A stretch of DNA of 64,000 bases from Paenirhodobacter populi. GTDB taxonomy: Bacteria; Pseudomonadota; Alphaproteobacteria; Rhodobacterales; Rhodobacteraceae. Positions 25,823-35,729 of this stretch are shown here, in pieces. Below the pieces are notes generated by a model, which was given only the letters and a program-made list of their open reading frames with translations, had not been told where the DNA came from and did not search any database. Numbering within the stretch: the first letter of the stretch is position 1; each line of letters begins with the position of its first letter. The DNA lies in assembly GCF_004022215.1 (NCBI RefSeq), contig NZ_SAUZ01000009.1, positions 1-64,000 of the forward strand, read 5' to 3'. The position numbers and the translations under genes were made by a program.

Positions 25823-25840
25823 ACCATCCATATGGATGGT
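25823..25840. promoter_or_regulatory. Perfect 18-bp palindrome before the CopG-type gene (probable autoregulatory operator)
   Basis: ACCATCCATATGGATGGT is fully self-complementary. It ends just before the AAGGAG ribosome site on the coding strand. A TTGACT -35 match lies at 25852-25857 (complement), so the palindrome covers the expected -10 and start region. That is the expected layout for autorepression by a dimer of RHH dimers. The -35 overlaps the stop codon of the glucan synthase gene. Confidence 0.7.
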
Positions 25841-25853
25841 GTATGGCGTATAG

Positions 25854-28800
25854 TCAAGGGTCATGCCGATTTCCGACGATCTTTCCGGGCGGGAGGCGGA
25901 GGCGCAGCACATGCGCGCCGCCATCAAGGGGAACGCGGGCATCCTCCCCACCCCGCTCCGCGCCGTCGAGCAGGATGCGGGGGCCTTCGGCCACCTGTGT
26001 CACGCGGATGTCGATCCGGGTGCCCTCCACCCGCAATCTGGCCGAGAATCCGGGCCAGCCGCCGGGCAGGCAGGGATCGACGCGCAGATGGCCCCCCTCG
26101 CGCCGCAGGCCCAGAATGCCCTCCACCCCGGCGCGATACATCCACGCCGCCGAACCGGTATACCAGGTCCAGCCACCCCGGCCCGCGTGCGGCGCGACCG
26201 AATAGACATCGGCCGCCACGACAAAGGGCTCGACCTTGTAGCGCCGCACGGCGGCGGGCGTCAGGGCGTGATTGATGGGGTTCAGCATCGCGAAGAGCCG
26301 CGCGGCCCCGTCGCCATCCCCCATCCGGGTTCGCGCGAGGATCGCCCACATCGCGGCATGGCTGTATTGGCCGCCATTCTCGCGCAGGCCGGGCGGGTAG
26401 CCGGCGATATAGCCCGGATCGGGGCCGAACTCCGGGGCCGCATTGTCGAAGGCCGGGGTGAACAGCAGCGCGATCCCCGGTTCGGGGCGGATCAGTTCCC
26501 GCGTCATCGAGCGCATCGCCTGTGCGGCGCGGGCGGGATCGGCCTGCCCGGACAGGACGGCCCAGGATTGCGGGATGGAATCGATCCGGCAGGCCTTCCC
26601 CGCCGCCGTGCCGAGCCATGTGCTGTCATCGAAGGTCGCGCGGCGATACCAGGCGCCGTCCCAGGCCTCGCGCTCCAGTGCAGCGCGCAGATCCCCGGCC
26701 TGCGCCCGCCAGCGCGCGGCGCGGGCGGGATCGCGCGTTTCGGCTAGCGGCGCGAACAGCGCCAGCGTCCGCAGCAGCAGCCAGCCGAGCCAGACGCTTT
26801 CGCCCCGACCGCCCTCGCCCACCCGGTTCATCCCGTCGTTCCAGTCGCCGGTGCCGATCAGCGGCAGACCCAGCGGGCCGGTCAGCGCGAGACAGCGATC
26901 AAGCCCGCGTGCGCAATGCTCGAACAACGGCGCCTCGCGCCCCGAGGGATCGGGCAGGAAAAAGGCGTCGTGCTGCCCGGGCGCGAGCGGCGGACCTTCG
27001 AGGAAGGGCGCGGGTTCGTCCAGCACCGCCGCATCGCCGGTCGCCGCCACGTAATCGGCGACCGCGAAGCCCAGCCAGACGCAATCGTCCGAGATCCGCG
27101 TCCGCACTCCCTGCCCGGAATGCGGCAGCCACCAGTGCTGCACGTCGCCTTCGGGGAACTGCCGCCCGGCGGCGCGCAGCAGATGCGCCCGCACCCGGCC
27201 CGGCGTGGCCAGCGTCAGCGCCATACCATCCTGCAACTGATCGCGGAAACCATAGGCGCCGCTGGCCTGATAGAACCCGGCCCGCGCCTGCACCCGGCAG
27301 GCCAGCGTCTGATATTGCAGCCAGCCGTTCAGCATGATGTCCATGGCGCGGTCGGGCGTCTCGACCTGCACGGTGCCCAGAACCTCTCGCCAATGCGCCC
27401 CGACATCAGCGAAGATCCGGTCAAGATCCGCCACCCGCAGCCGCGCGATCAGGGCGCGGGCTGCCCCGGCCGAGGCGGTCTGGCCAAGGAAATGCACGAC
27501 CTCGATACCGGCGCCCGGCGCCAGCGTGACCGAGCGCGCCAGCACCATGCAGGGATCCAGCCCCGCGCCCGCCTCCCCTTCCGCAGCCAGCCCCGAGGTC
27601 AGCGCGAAGGGCGCGGACAGATCGCCGCCATGGCCCAGAAACCCGGTCCGGTCGGTGGTGAACCCGGTCTGCAGGCCGCGCATGTCGGAAAACATCACCC
27701 GGTCGGGAAAGGCCATGTTCCACGGATTGCGGGCAAAGATCGCGCCCGTTTCCGCATCCCGTTCGGTGATGACGAAGGGCGCCGAGGCGGCGCGCGACGG
27801 CCCCATCACCGGCTCGGCATAGCTCAGCACGGTCAGCCGCCGACGCCGCCCGGACAGGTTGCGTAGCGTCAGGCGCGAGATCTTGACCGGATCGTCCAGA
27901 GGCACGTATTGCAGCAGGTCGAAGGCGATCTCGCCCGCCTCGTGTTCGAACCGGCTGTAGCCGAAACCGTGGCGCGCAACATGGCGGCCCCGGCGGCGCA
28001 GAGGCCGGGCGGTGGGGGAAAACACCTCGCCGGTCATCTCGTCGCGGATGTAGAACGCCTCGCCCGTCGGATCCGCCACCGGGTCGTTCGACCAGGGCGT
28101 CAGCCGGTTGTCCCGGCTGTTTTCGGCCCAGGTGCTGGCGCTGCCGCTGGCCGAGACGTGAAAGCCGAAGCCGTCATTGGCGATCACGTTGACCCAGGGC
28201 GCGGGGGTCGAGGTGCCGGGTTCGAGGATCGTGACATATTCCCGCCCGTCGCGGTCGAACCCGCCGGTGCCGTTGAAAAATTCCAGCCGCGGCGGCGCGG
28301 GCGGCTCCGGGGTGGCGGACACATGTTGCCGCCACGCGCCCGCCGCGAACGGGGGCGGGCTGCGGTCGGTCTCCGCGGCCAGCATCGCGGTGATCTGCCC
28401 CTCCAGCGGCCCGCGCCGCGCCATCAGCACCACACGCGCGCTGGCCACCAGCAAGGCCCGCGTCTGGGGCTGCATCAGATCGGCGCGCAGCGCATGGACC
28501 GTGCCGCGGTCCTCGCCCTCGCCCGCACGGCCGCTGCGCACCGCCGCCTCGATCCCGGTCTGAAGGCTCTGGACGTAGGAGGACGGATGTTCGTTCAGCA
28601 CCACCAGATCGACATCCAACCGCTTCATCCGCCAGTATTCCTGCGCCAGCAGCAGTTCCTGCACCTGCGCCATGTCGGCCTGATCGTCGATGCGCAGCAG
28701 CACGATCGGCAGATCGCCCGAAATCGCCAGCGGCCACAGCCCCGACTGCTTGCCCGCGCCATGCGCGATCGCCCCCCGTCCCGCACGGAACCGCGCATCG

Positions 28801-31800
28801 GGATACAGAAGCGGCGCCGCCAGCCGCTGGAATTCCGCCGCCCGCGCCGCATCGACGCCCAGATGGCGCAACTGCACCTGCGCCTGCGTCCAGGCAAGCG
28901 TCTTGGCCCGGTCGAAGGCGCTGCGGTCGTGATGGCGGTCGATCAGGTCCAAAAGCTCTTCGCGCGTCGGCGCGACCACCGTCCAGAACGCCAGTCGGGC
29001 CACGCCCCCCGGTGCGATCCGCATCCGCTGGCGCAGGGCGAACACCGGATCCAGCACCGTGCCCACGCTGTCTGTCAGCCGCATGCCGGGGGCAAGGGCG
29101 CGGGCCGTCGTGACATCGTTGTCGCGACCCAGAAACGCCGCGCGGTCGGTTTCGTATTCCATCGGGGCCGAGGGCTCGCCCTCCACCACCAGAAAATGCG
29201 CGGCCCAGATGCCGGGCTCGTCCGGGCCGCGCCGCCGGCGCGTGGCGATCAGGGCGCCGAATTCCGGCAGATATTCAGTCTGCACGAACATCTTGGCGAA
29301 AGCGGGATGGGCCTCGTCGGTGGCGGGCGTGGTCAGCACCAGCTCGGCGAAGGAGGTGATCTCGACCTCGCGCGCCCGACGCGAGGTCGAGGTGACCGAG
29401 ATCCGGCGCACCTCGGCGTCATCCTCGCCCGAGACCAGCACATCCAGCATCGTCGAGAGCGCGCCGTCGCGCCGCGTGAACGTGGCGCGATCCTCGAAGA
29501 ACTGCACCTCGCCGTGATCGGTATCCGCGCCGGGCACAGGGTGGAGCACCCCCTCCCGCAGGTCGCGCAGCCAGAACCGCGTGCCACCCGTGTCGCGCGT
29601 CGCATCCGCCTGCCAGCGGGTGACCGCGATCCCGTCCCAACGGCTGTAACCGCCGCCGCGCGCCGTCAGCATCACCGAATAGCGCCCGTTCGACAGGATA
29701 TGCGTGACCGGCGGCCCCTGCGGCACACCCTCGATCAGCACCATGCGCTGCATGTCGACCGCCGAGGGGATGACGGGCGCGGTGATGCCTTCGGCGCGGG
29801 GGCTGGCGTTGACGATGTCGCGGGGGATGCGCTCCTGCAACAGGAGTTCGGCCGCGCGGATCATCGGTTCCGCGTGAAAGCGCGCCCGCATCCGCCCGTC
29901 CTGCAACGCATTGGCGATGGCGACGATGGTCATGCCCTGATGGTGGGCCATGTAGCTGCGCACCACCGCCACCGTTTCGCCATCGGGCACGCGCGTCGGG
30001 GTGAAATCCAGCGCCTCGACAAAGCCGAACCGCCCCAGCCCGCCCAAGGCGGCCAGCGCCGCATAGTTCCGCCGCGCCGCCGCCGGGTCGATCATCGCCG
30101 CCAGCCCGGTTGCATAGGGCGCGATCACCAGATCCGCCGCCAGCCCGCGCTTCAGCCCCAGACCGGGGATGCCGAAGGTGGAATACTGGTAGTTCAGCTC
30201 GATATCCCGCGCGTTGAAGCCGGATTCCGACACGCCCCAGGGCACGCCCCGCTTGCGGCCATAGGCCTGCTGGCGCGCCACCACCAGACGGTCGGTCTGC
30301 GCCAGAAGGCTGTCCTCGGGTTCCGCCATCACCAGCGCGGGCATCAGATATTCGAACATCGAGCCGGACCAAGACACCAGCATCGCCCCGCCCGGACAGG
30401 GCATCGCCGTGCGGCCGAGCCGGAACCAGTGACGCGCCGGCGCATCCCCCTTGGCGATGGCAAACAGGCTCGCCAGCCGCGCTTCGGAGGCCAGAAGGTC
30501 GTAGCAGCCGGGGTCGAGCGCGTTCTGCGCCACGGAATAGCCGATGGACAGCAGCTTGCGGTCCGGGTCGAGCAGGAAGCCGAAGTCCATCTCCAGCGCC
30601 ATGGCCCGCGCCTGCGCGGCCAGCGCGGTCAGCCGCCGGGGCAGATCGCGGCGGGCCTCGGGGTCCGCGTCGCGGGCGTGTTCGCCGATCTCGCCGCTCA
30701 GGGCGTCGAGCCAGTTCCGCAGATCCGTCCGCTCGCCGGGCGGCAACGCGGCCTCGGCCTTGGCGGCAAGGCGCAGGAGCGCGGGCCATGCCGGATCGCC
30801 GGGCAGGGTGATCCCGGCTTCGAGGTCATCGAGCAGGCCGGACGCCTCGGCCCCCTCCGCCGCCAGCCGCGCCAGATGCAGCGTGTCCAGAAGCCCCGCG
30901 CGGACGTCGCCGGGTTCGGGATCCGCGGCCCAGCCCTCGCAGGCATTGGCCAGCGCGATCAGATGCCCGGCCAGATTGCCGCTGTCGACCGAGGACACAT
31001 ACATCGGTTCCAGCACCCGGCCGTCCGCCGTGCCATACCAGTTGAAGAAATGCCCGCGCAGTCTGGGCAGCGCCTGCATCGCGGCCAGCGTCGCCTCGAT
31101 CCTCTCGGTGGTGCGCAGAAGCCCGGCCCAGCCGAAGTCCCGCGCGGCGACGGCGGACAGCAGGTAAAGCCCCATGTTGGTGGGCGAGGTGCGCCGCGCG
31201 ACCAGAGGCGCCGGGTCTTCCTGATAATTGTCGGGCGGCAGGTGGCTGTCGGCGGCGGTGACGAAGGTCTCGAAATAGCGCCATGTGCGCCGGGCGATCA
31301 GCCGCAGGTCGCGGGCCGCATCGGGCGAGAGAGCCGCGCCCCGCGCCGCGCGCTGCGGGCGGCTGATGCGATAGGTGATCAGGGGTGCGGCCAGCCACAA
31401 CAGCGCGAAGGGCAGGATCAGCGGCACCGCCCCCGGCGCCAGCGCCGCCGCCCCCGCGGCGATGCCCGCGCCCAGAACCACGCCCCCCGCCATGCCGCGC
31501 GCCTCGCGGGCCAGACCGGGGCGCGGACCGCCCGCGGATTGCGCGGCCGTCGTCCATTCCAGCAGATGCCGGCGCGAGACGGCAAGCCGCCAGAAGCTGC
31601 GCCCGATCGCATCCGCCATCCGCCACGCGGCATCGGCCAGAAGCGTGACCGCCAGAAAGACCTGCACCGCCACCATGCTCAGATCGCGGCCGGACTGGCG
31701 CAGGTGGCTGGTCAGGTGCAGGTCCCTGCGCCCCGGGATCAGCCCCGGCAGCGCGGGCAGGACTACCGGCAACGCCACCGCGCCCAGCACCAGCGCCGTC

Positions 31801-34304
31801 GCGACCGCCGCCCCCTGCCCCGGCATCAGCCAGCCGAGGGCCAGCGCAGCCAGCGTGAACGGCGCCACCAGCGACCGGCGCAGGTTGTCGAGCATCTTGA
31901 ACCGGCCAAGCACCGGCGTATCACGCCGCCGGATCCACGGCAGCAACTGCCAGTCGCCCCGCGTCCAGCGATGCTGACGGCGGGCGGCGACGTCGTGACG
32001 GTCGGGGAAAGCCTCGACCACCTCGACATCCGACACCAGCCCCGCGCGGGCAAAGATCCCCTCCAGCAGGTCATGGCTCAGGAGCGTATTCTCCGGCACC
32101 CGGCCGGTCATCGCCGCCTCGAAGGCATCGACATGATAGATGCCCTTGCCGGTAAAGGAGCCTTCGCCGAACAGGTCCTGATAGACATCCGACGACGCCG
32201 AGGCATAGGGGTCCATCCCCCCGGGGCCCGAGGTGGCGCGGCGAAACAGCGTGGCGGGATGGCCGCTTTCCAGCGCGGGCGTCACGCGCGGCTGCAAGAT
32301 GGCATAGCCCTCCGTCACCCGGCCCTGCGCCGGGTCCAGTTCCGGGCGGTTCAGCGGATGGGCGATCTTGCCGATCAGCCGCGCGGCGGTATCGCGCGGC
32401 ATCCGGGTATCGGCATCGAGCGTGATGACATGGCGCACATCGGCGGGCACCTGCGGCACCTGTCCGTCAGCGGTCACATAGCCGGTATCGCGCGCGCCGC
32501 GCAGCAGGCGGTTGAATTCATGCAGCTTGCCGCGCTTGCGTTCCCAGCCCATCCAGACGCCCTCGGCCGGATTGTGGCGCCGGGCGCGGTGCAGATGCAG
32601 GAAGCGCGGTCCCGCCAGACCGGGCGGATGGCGGTGGTTCAGGGCCGCGATCTCAGCGTCCACAAGGGCGATCAGCGCGGCATCGCCCGGCATCACCTCG
32701 CGCGGGGCGTCCAGCCCGTCGGTCAGCAAGGCAAAGCTCAGATCGCCGCCCGCGCCGGACAGGTGGTGGACCTCCAGCCGCTCGATCAGGCTTCGCATGT
32801 CCTCCGCATCGGTCAGCAGCACCGGCACCGCCACGACCGTGCGCAGCGCCGTCGGCACGCCGTCCTTCAGCTCCAGCCCCGGCAGGAGCGACGCCCCCAC
32901 GATCGCGGTGACGCCCCGGTCGATCACCGTCACGGCCACGGCGCTGGCGGGCAGCAGCGCGACCAGCGCCCAGATCCATGCCCAAGGCCCGGCCGCCGCC
33001 GCCATCAGCGCCCCGACCGACAGGGCGGTCAGCACGACCGTCAGGCCAAGGATCGCGCCGCCATATCCGCCAAGTCCCGCCGCGATCCCCCATCGGCTCA
33101 GGCGCAGGCGGACCGGAGGGTGAAAGCCGATCTCCGCCTCGAACGCCCGCCGCCCGGCGGCGATCAGGTGCCAGCCCGGATCGCCGCTGCGCGGATCGGG
33201 GCTGGCCAGCGCCATCGCCACCGCCCGCGTGGCCACCGCGACCTCGGTCAGGTCCGAGCCGCGCGCCAGATCCTCGACCGCGCTGCGATAGAGGTTCCGG
33301 CTGGGGAAATCCATCGCGCCATAGCCCGGATGATCGCGCAGCCGCGCCTCGACCAGACTGACGCTTTCAAAGAGATCGGACCAGTCCGTTTCGGATATGG
33401 CGCGCATGCTGGTGATGATGTTGCGCAAGGTGACGTTCGAGGCGCCCTGCCGTTCCTGCGCATGGCGCACCACGCTGTCGATCGAGGCGCCCTGAACGGC
33501 CAGCCGTTCCTCAAGCCAGCCGAGCGCGGGATTGGTGCGCGGGTCGCGGTCGCGCAGGCGCTTGGCAAGCTGGGCGGCAAAGACCTCGGACAGCGGCCCG
33601 GTCGAGCGGCGCTCGACCTCCGCGAAGAGCGCCACATGCGCCTGACCCGGGGCACAGATGCGGTCGGCCAGCAGGTCGGCCTCAAGCCGCCGGATGCCGC
33701 CCAGTGTCATCTGATCGGCCAGCCGGCGCAGGTTTTCCACCAGAACGATGCGCAGGGTGATGGCGACGGCCCACAGCTCGCCGATCGTCAGCGGCTGGAC
33801 GGTCTGGTAGGCGGTCAGGAAGCGGCGCAGCATGTCAGGGTCGAAATGGCTGTCGGTATGGGCGACGAAGGCCCAGGCGATGCCGAAGACGCGCGGATAG
33901 CCGGCGAAAGGCCCGCCATCCAGCTTGGGCAGCAGGCGATAATATCCGGGCGGCAGGTCGATGCGGATCTCGCGGATCTGCGCCTCGACCAGATGGTAGT
34001 TGTCCAAGAGCCAGTCCGCCGCCGGGACGATCTGCCGCCCCGCCGCCAGTTCGCGCGCATTCGCCCGATAGGCCAGCAGAAGCTGCGCGGCATTGTCGTC
34101 CAGACGGCGTTGCAGGGGTGGCACCCGGCGCGGACGCACCGCGATGGCCTGCGCCGCGGCAAGGGTGACGGCATGCTGTTCAAGCCGCTCGACCCCGAAA
34201 AGCTCGGCGCGGACGGGGGTCCTGTCGGACCACGGCAGGTCGTCGGACACGGGCGCGGGGCGCGCCATGCCGAACCCGGAACGCAGGTGCCGCGCGAATG
34301 TCAT
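25854..34304 (-). CDS. ndvB: Cyclic beta-1,2-glucan synthase (NdvB/ChvB type)
   Basis: 2816 residues, the expected giant size. The N-terminal cap (1-400) is followed by membrane helices near 405-470, then the GT84 glycosyltransferase domain with HVITLDADTRMP around 625 and HRWTRGDWQLLPW around 775, more helices near 815-860 and 935-975, a glycoamylase-like domain (about 1010-1450, with SGSMFEYLMP), and a C-terminal GH94 phosphorylase-like part (about 2000-2780, with GTGDWNDGMNRVGEGG near 2480) that sets ring size. It uses UDP-glucose to build periplasmic cyclic glucans for osmoadaptation and host interaction. The start follows GAAAGGA. No NdvA exporter gene is beside it. Confidence 0.94.
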   Translation of the reverse strand: MTFARHLRSGFGMARPAPVSDDLPWSDRTPVRAELFGVERLEQHAVTLAAAQAIAVRPRRVPPLQRRLDDNAAQLLLAYRANARELAAGRQIVPAADWLLDNYHLVEAQIREIRIDLPPGYYRLLPKLDGGPFAGYPRVFGIAWAFVAHTDSHFDPDMLRRFLTAYQTVQPLTIGELWAVAITLRIVLVENLRRLADQMTLGGIRRLEADLLADRICAPGQAHVALFAEVERRSTGPLSEVFAAQLAKRLRDRDPRTNPALGWLEERLAVQGASIDSVVRHAQERQGASNVTLRNIITSMRAISETDWSDLFESVSLVEARLRDHPGYGAMDFPSRNLYRSAVEDLARGSDLTEVAVATRAVAMALASPDPRSGDPGWHLIAAGRRAFEAEIGFHPPVRLRLSRWGIAAGLGGYGGAILGLTVVLTALSVGALMAAAAGPWAWIWALVALLPASAVAVTVIDRGVTAIVGASLLPGLELKDGVPTALRTVVAVPVLLTDAEDMRSLIERLEVHHLSGAGGDLSFALLTDGLDAPREVMPGDAALIALVDAEIAALNHRHPPGLAGPRFLHLHRARRHNPAEGVWMGWERKRGKLHEFNRLLRGARDTGYVTADGQVPQVPADVRHVITLDADTRMPRDTAARLIGKIAHPLNRPELDPAQGRVTEGYAILQPRVTPALESGHPATLFRRATSGPGGMDPYASASSDVYQDLFGEGSFTGKGIYHVDAFEAAMTGRVPENTLLSHDLLEGIFARAGLVSDVEVVEAFPDRHDVAARRQHRWTRGDWQLLPWIRRRDTPVLGRFKMLDNLRRSLVAPFTLAALALGWLMPGQGAAVATALVLGAVALPVVLPALPGLIPGRRDLHLTSHLRQSGRDLSMVAVQVFLAVTLLADAAWRMADAIGRSFWRLAVSRRHLLEWTTAAQSAGGPRPGLAREARGMAGGVVLGAGIAAGAAALAPGAVPLILPFALLWLAAPLITYRISRPQRAARGAALSPDAARDLRLIARRTWRYFETFVTAADSHLPPDNYQEDPAPLVARRTSPTNMGLYLLSAVAARDFGWAGLLRTTERIEATLAAMQALPRLRGHFFNWYGTADGRVLEPMYVSSVDSGNLAGHLIALANACEGWAADPEPGDVRAGLLDTLHLARLAAEGAEASGLLDDLEAGITLPGDPAWPALLRLAAKAEAALPPGERTDLRNWLDALSGEIGEHARDADPEARRDLPRRLTALAAQARAMALEMDFGFLLDPDRKLLSIGYSVAQNALDPGCYDLLASEARLASLFAIAKGDAPARHWFRLGRTAMPCPGGAMLVSWSGSMFEYLMPALVMAEPEDSLLAQTDRLVVARQQAYGRKRGVPWGVSESGFNARDIELNYQYSTFGIPGLGLKRGLAADLVIAPYATGLAAMIDPAAARRNYAALAALGGLGRFGFVEALDFTPTRVPDGETVAVVRSYMAHHQGMTIVAIANALQDGRMRARFHAEPMIRAAELLLQERIPRDIVNASPRAEGITAPVIPSAVDMQRMVLIEGVPQGPPVTHILSNGRYSVMLTARGGGYSRWDGIAVTRWQADATRDTGGTRFWLRDLREGVLHPVPGADTDHGEVQFFEDRATFTRRDGALSTMLDVLVSGEDDAEVRRISVTSTSRRAREVEITSFAELVLTTPATDEAHPAFAKMFVQTEYLPEFGALIATRRRRGPDEPGIWAAHFLVVEGEPSAPMEYETDRAAFLGRDNDVTTARALAPGMRLTDSVGTVLDPVFALRQRMRIAPGGVARLAFWTVVAPTREELLDLIDRHHDRSAFDRAKTLAWTQAQVQLRHLGVDAARAAEFQRLAAPLLYPDARFRAGRGAIAHGAGKQSGLWPLAISGDLPIVLLRIDDQADMAQVQELLLAQEYWRMKRLDVDLVVLNEHPSSYVQSLQTGIEAAVRSGRAGEGEDRGTVHALRADLMQPQTRALLVASARVVLMARRGPLEGQITAMLAAETDRSPPPFAAGAWRQHVSATPEPPAPPRLEFFNGTGGFDRDGREYVTILEPGTSTPAPWVNVIANDGFGFHVSASGSASTWAENSRDNRLTPWSNDPVADPTGEAFYIRDEMTGEVFSPTARPLRRRGRHVARHGFGYSRFEHEAGEIAFDLLQYVPLDDPVKISRLTLRNLSGRRRRLTVLSYAEPVMGPSRAASAPFVITERDAETGAIFARNPWNMAFPDRVMFSDMRGLQTGFTTDRTGFLGHGGDLSAPFALTSGLAAEGEAGAGLDPCMVLARSVTLAPGAGIEVVHFLGQTASAGAARALIARLRVADLDRIFADVGAHWREVLGTVQVETPDRAMDIMLNGWLQYQTLACRVQARAGFYQASGAYGFRDQLQDGMALTLATPGRVRAHLLRAAGRQFPEGDVQHWWLPHSGQGVRTRISDDCVWLGFAVADYVAATGDAAVLDEPAPFLEGPPLAPGQHDAFFLPDPSGREAPLFEHCARGLDRCLALTGPLGLPLIGTGDWNDGMNRVGEGGRGESVWLGWLLLRTLALFAPLAETRDPARAARWRAQAGDLRAALEREAWDGAWYRRATFDDSTWLGTAAGKACRIDSIPQSWAVLSGQADPARAAQAMRSMTRELIRPEPGIALLFTPAFDNAAPEFGPDPGYIAGYPPGLRENGGQYSHAAMWAILARTRMGDGDGAARLFAMLNPINHALTPAAVRRYKVEPFVVAADVYSVAPHAGRGGWTWYTGSAAWMYRAGVEGILGLRREGGHLRVDPCLPGGWPGFSARLRVEGTRIDIRVTQVAEGPRILLDGAERGGEDARVPLDGGAHVLRLRLPPGKIVGNRHDP

Positions 34305-34497
34305 GGGATCCTTTCCGCCCGGCGGGGCCCGGAGGCGATCGCGGCAGCCGCCGAAAGGCATCGCCGCCACGGATCGCGCTGCACGACCGGCGCCGGCCAC
34401 AAATGTTTCGGAACGCGCCGGAGAAGGATGTTCTCAGGCAAGGGCCAGAGGGCGCCAGACGCCGGACCGGCATCGGACGGCGCCCCCGGCGAAAGGC

Positions 34498-34629
34498 TCA
34501 GCCCTTCTTCTTCGGACTTGTGGAAAAGACGGTCAGCCCCTTTTCAAAGCTCGCCGCCGGCGCGGGCACCGGCTTTTTCTGCTTCGGCTTCTTGATTTCC
34601 TTGTTGCTGCGTTTCTGCCCTTTGGCCAT
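34498..34629 (-). CDS. Small basic hypothetical protein
   Basis: 43 residues from the ATG at 34629, with AGGGGA upstream. It is very Lys-rich: MAKGQKRSNKEIKKPKQKKP, then an APAAS linker and a KKK tail. I remember similar 40-60-residue proteins with the same MAKGQxRSNxExKKPK start in rhizobia and other alphaproteobacteria, all without function. The charge suggests nucleic-acid or ribosome contact; that is a guess. It lies about 190 bases upstream of the glucan synthase gene on the same strand. Confidence 0.65.
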   Translation of the reverse strand: MAKGQKRSNKEIKKPKQKKPVPAPAASFEKGLTVFSTSPKKKG

Positions 34630-35082
34630 GAGATCGTCCCCTGATATGTCCGGACCGGATGGCCGGATCTGGCGTCGTGGATGCGTCGGATCACCACGAG
34701 CCGAGGGCACATGCGCGCCTCTCGCCGCGGGAAGCTGCGATACATCGATGTCGTCTGACGATATGGCCGGCGGAGATCCCCTCGACGCCCGGCCGCGGAT
34801 CGCGTGATGCGTTACCTGAAGATGGGGCGGAGCCGGGAAATTGCAAGCAAAGGCTGAAATCTCCGTCAGGGGGCGCCGGGAACCCGAGGCGATCTTTTCA
34901 CGGGGCCGGAAACGATCCGGCCTCGACTAACGCCGTCAGGCGGCGCGGGAGCGATGATCCTCCGCGCCGATGAAGGGATTGTAAATCCCTGACAGCGATG
35001 GCGATGACCCGGACTGACCGGAATCCGAAATGATAGGCCGCACCCCGGCGGGATGCGGCCCTTTAATGTTCGCGCGTGATGT
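34630..35082. other. Gene-free stretch with successive hairpins
   Basis: No supported gene. Three inverted repeats follow each other: GGCCGGA/TCCGGCC near 34904-34922, GGCGCGG/CCGCGCC near 34940-34969, and AGGGATT-GTA-AATCCCT (34974-34990). A terminator-like hairpin comes next at 35036-35060. A structured non-coding transcript is possible but not proven. Confidence 0.4.
35036..35060 (-). terminator. Terminator-like hairpin downstream of the charged hypothetical gene
   Basis: GGCCGCACCCC (35036-35046) pairs with GGGATGCGGCC (35050-35060) with one mismatch around GGC. It lies 22 bases beyond the stop of the leftward gene ending at 35083. On the reverse strand it is followed by TATCATTT, and on the forward strand by CTTTAAT, so it could act in both directions. 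Confidence 0.6.
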
Positions 35083-35631
35083 TCAACCGCGCTCTCGGGA
35101 ACGTTCCCGGGCGGGCAATTCCCCCGCGTGATCCAGCGCACCCGAGGGCGCGGTGCGGCGCGCGGTCCCGGCGAGGGACGCCTTGCCACGATCCGCCTCG
35201 GGGTCCTGCGGATGCAGGGGGCCGCCCTCTTCGAGCATCGGCGAGGCCGCCTGCCCCTGCTCTTTCAGCGCCAGAGCCTTGCGCGCCAGATCGGCCTGAT
35301 CCTCCTCATCCGCCGATCCGCGCCTGTCGCGTTCGGCAACGGCCCGGTCAAGCGCCTCGTTCAGAAAGTCGAGCTTGCTCCGCATCCCGATATTGCCGGC
35401 TGCCGGGGCGGTGCCGGCGGGACCGGCCTTGCCGCGCGCCTCCCGGCCCTGACGGTCGCCGATGTCGCGCGCGCGGTTGCGGCGTTCCCGCAGAAGGGCG
35501 ACGAGATCGGACAGCGCGCGGTCCGAAAGCGCGCCCAGACCCGGCTGGCGGGCCTGATCGGCCAGCGCCAGCTCGTCCTTGTTCAGGGCACGTTTTTCGT
35601 CGTTGCCTGCGGGTGCGTCTTGCCTGCTCAT
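35083..35631 (-). CDS. Charged hypothetical protein
   Basis: 182 residues from the ATG at 35631, behind AGGAGG; a version 11 codons longer is less likely. It is highly charged and Ala/Arg-rich, with no signal peptide or membrane helix. DEKRALNKDELALADQARQPGLGALSDRALSDLVALLRERRNRARDIGDRQGREARGKA (split over residues 11-70) forms one long predicted helical segment, and a second helix covers about 83-127. I do not recognise a domain, though similar proteins seem to occur in other Rhodobacteraceae. Helical content and charge suggest a DNA-associated or stress protein, without firm evidence. Confidence 0.6.
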   Translation of the reverse strand: MSRQDAPAGNDEKRALNKDELALADQARQPGLGALSDRALSDLVALLRERRNRARDIGDRQGREARGKAGPAGTAPAAGNIGMRSKLDFLNEALDRAVAERDRRGSADEEDQADLARKALALKEQGQAASPMLEEGGPLHPQDPEADRGKASLAGTARRTAPSGALDHAGELPARERSRERG

Positions 35632-35729
35632 CTCATCCTCCTGTTCCTGCTTGCCCGTTCTCAACCCGCGCGGCGGAGGGAGGTTCCTGACAGACGCGAG
35701 GGCGCCCGATCACATTTCATCGGCGGGCC

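Noticed and set aside
27909-34595. A 2228-codon open frame on the forward strand opposite the glucan synthase gene
   Set aside because: Its product is a His/Arg/Gln/Pro-rich string without domains. It mirrors the coding frame of the giant reverse-strand gene, a usual effect of G+C-rich codon use.
34974-34990. GGGATTGTAAATCCC as a tRNA-Tyr anticodon arm
   Set aside because: No acceptor stem, D-arm or T-loop sequence lies at the proper distances on either strand.
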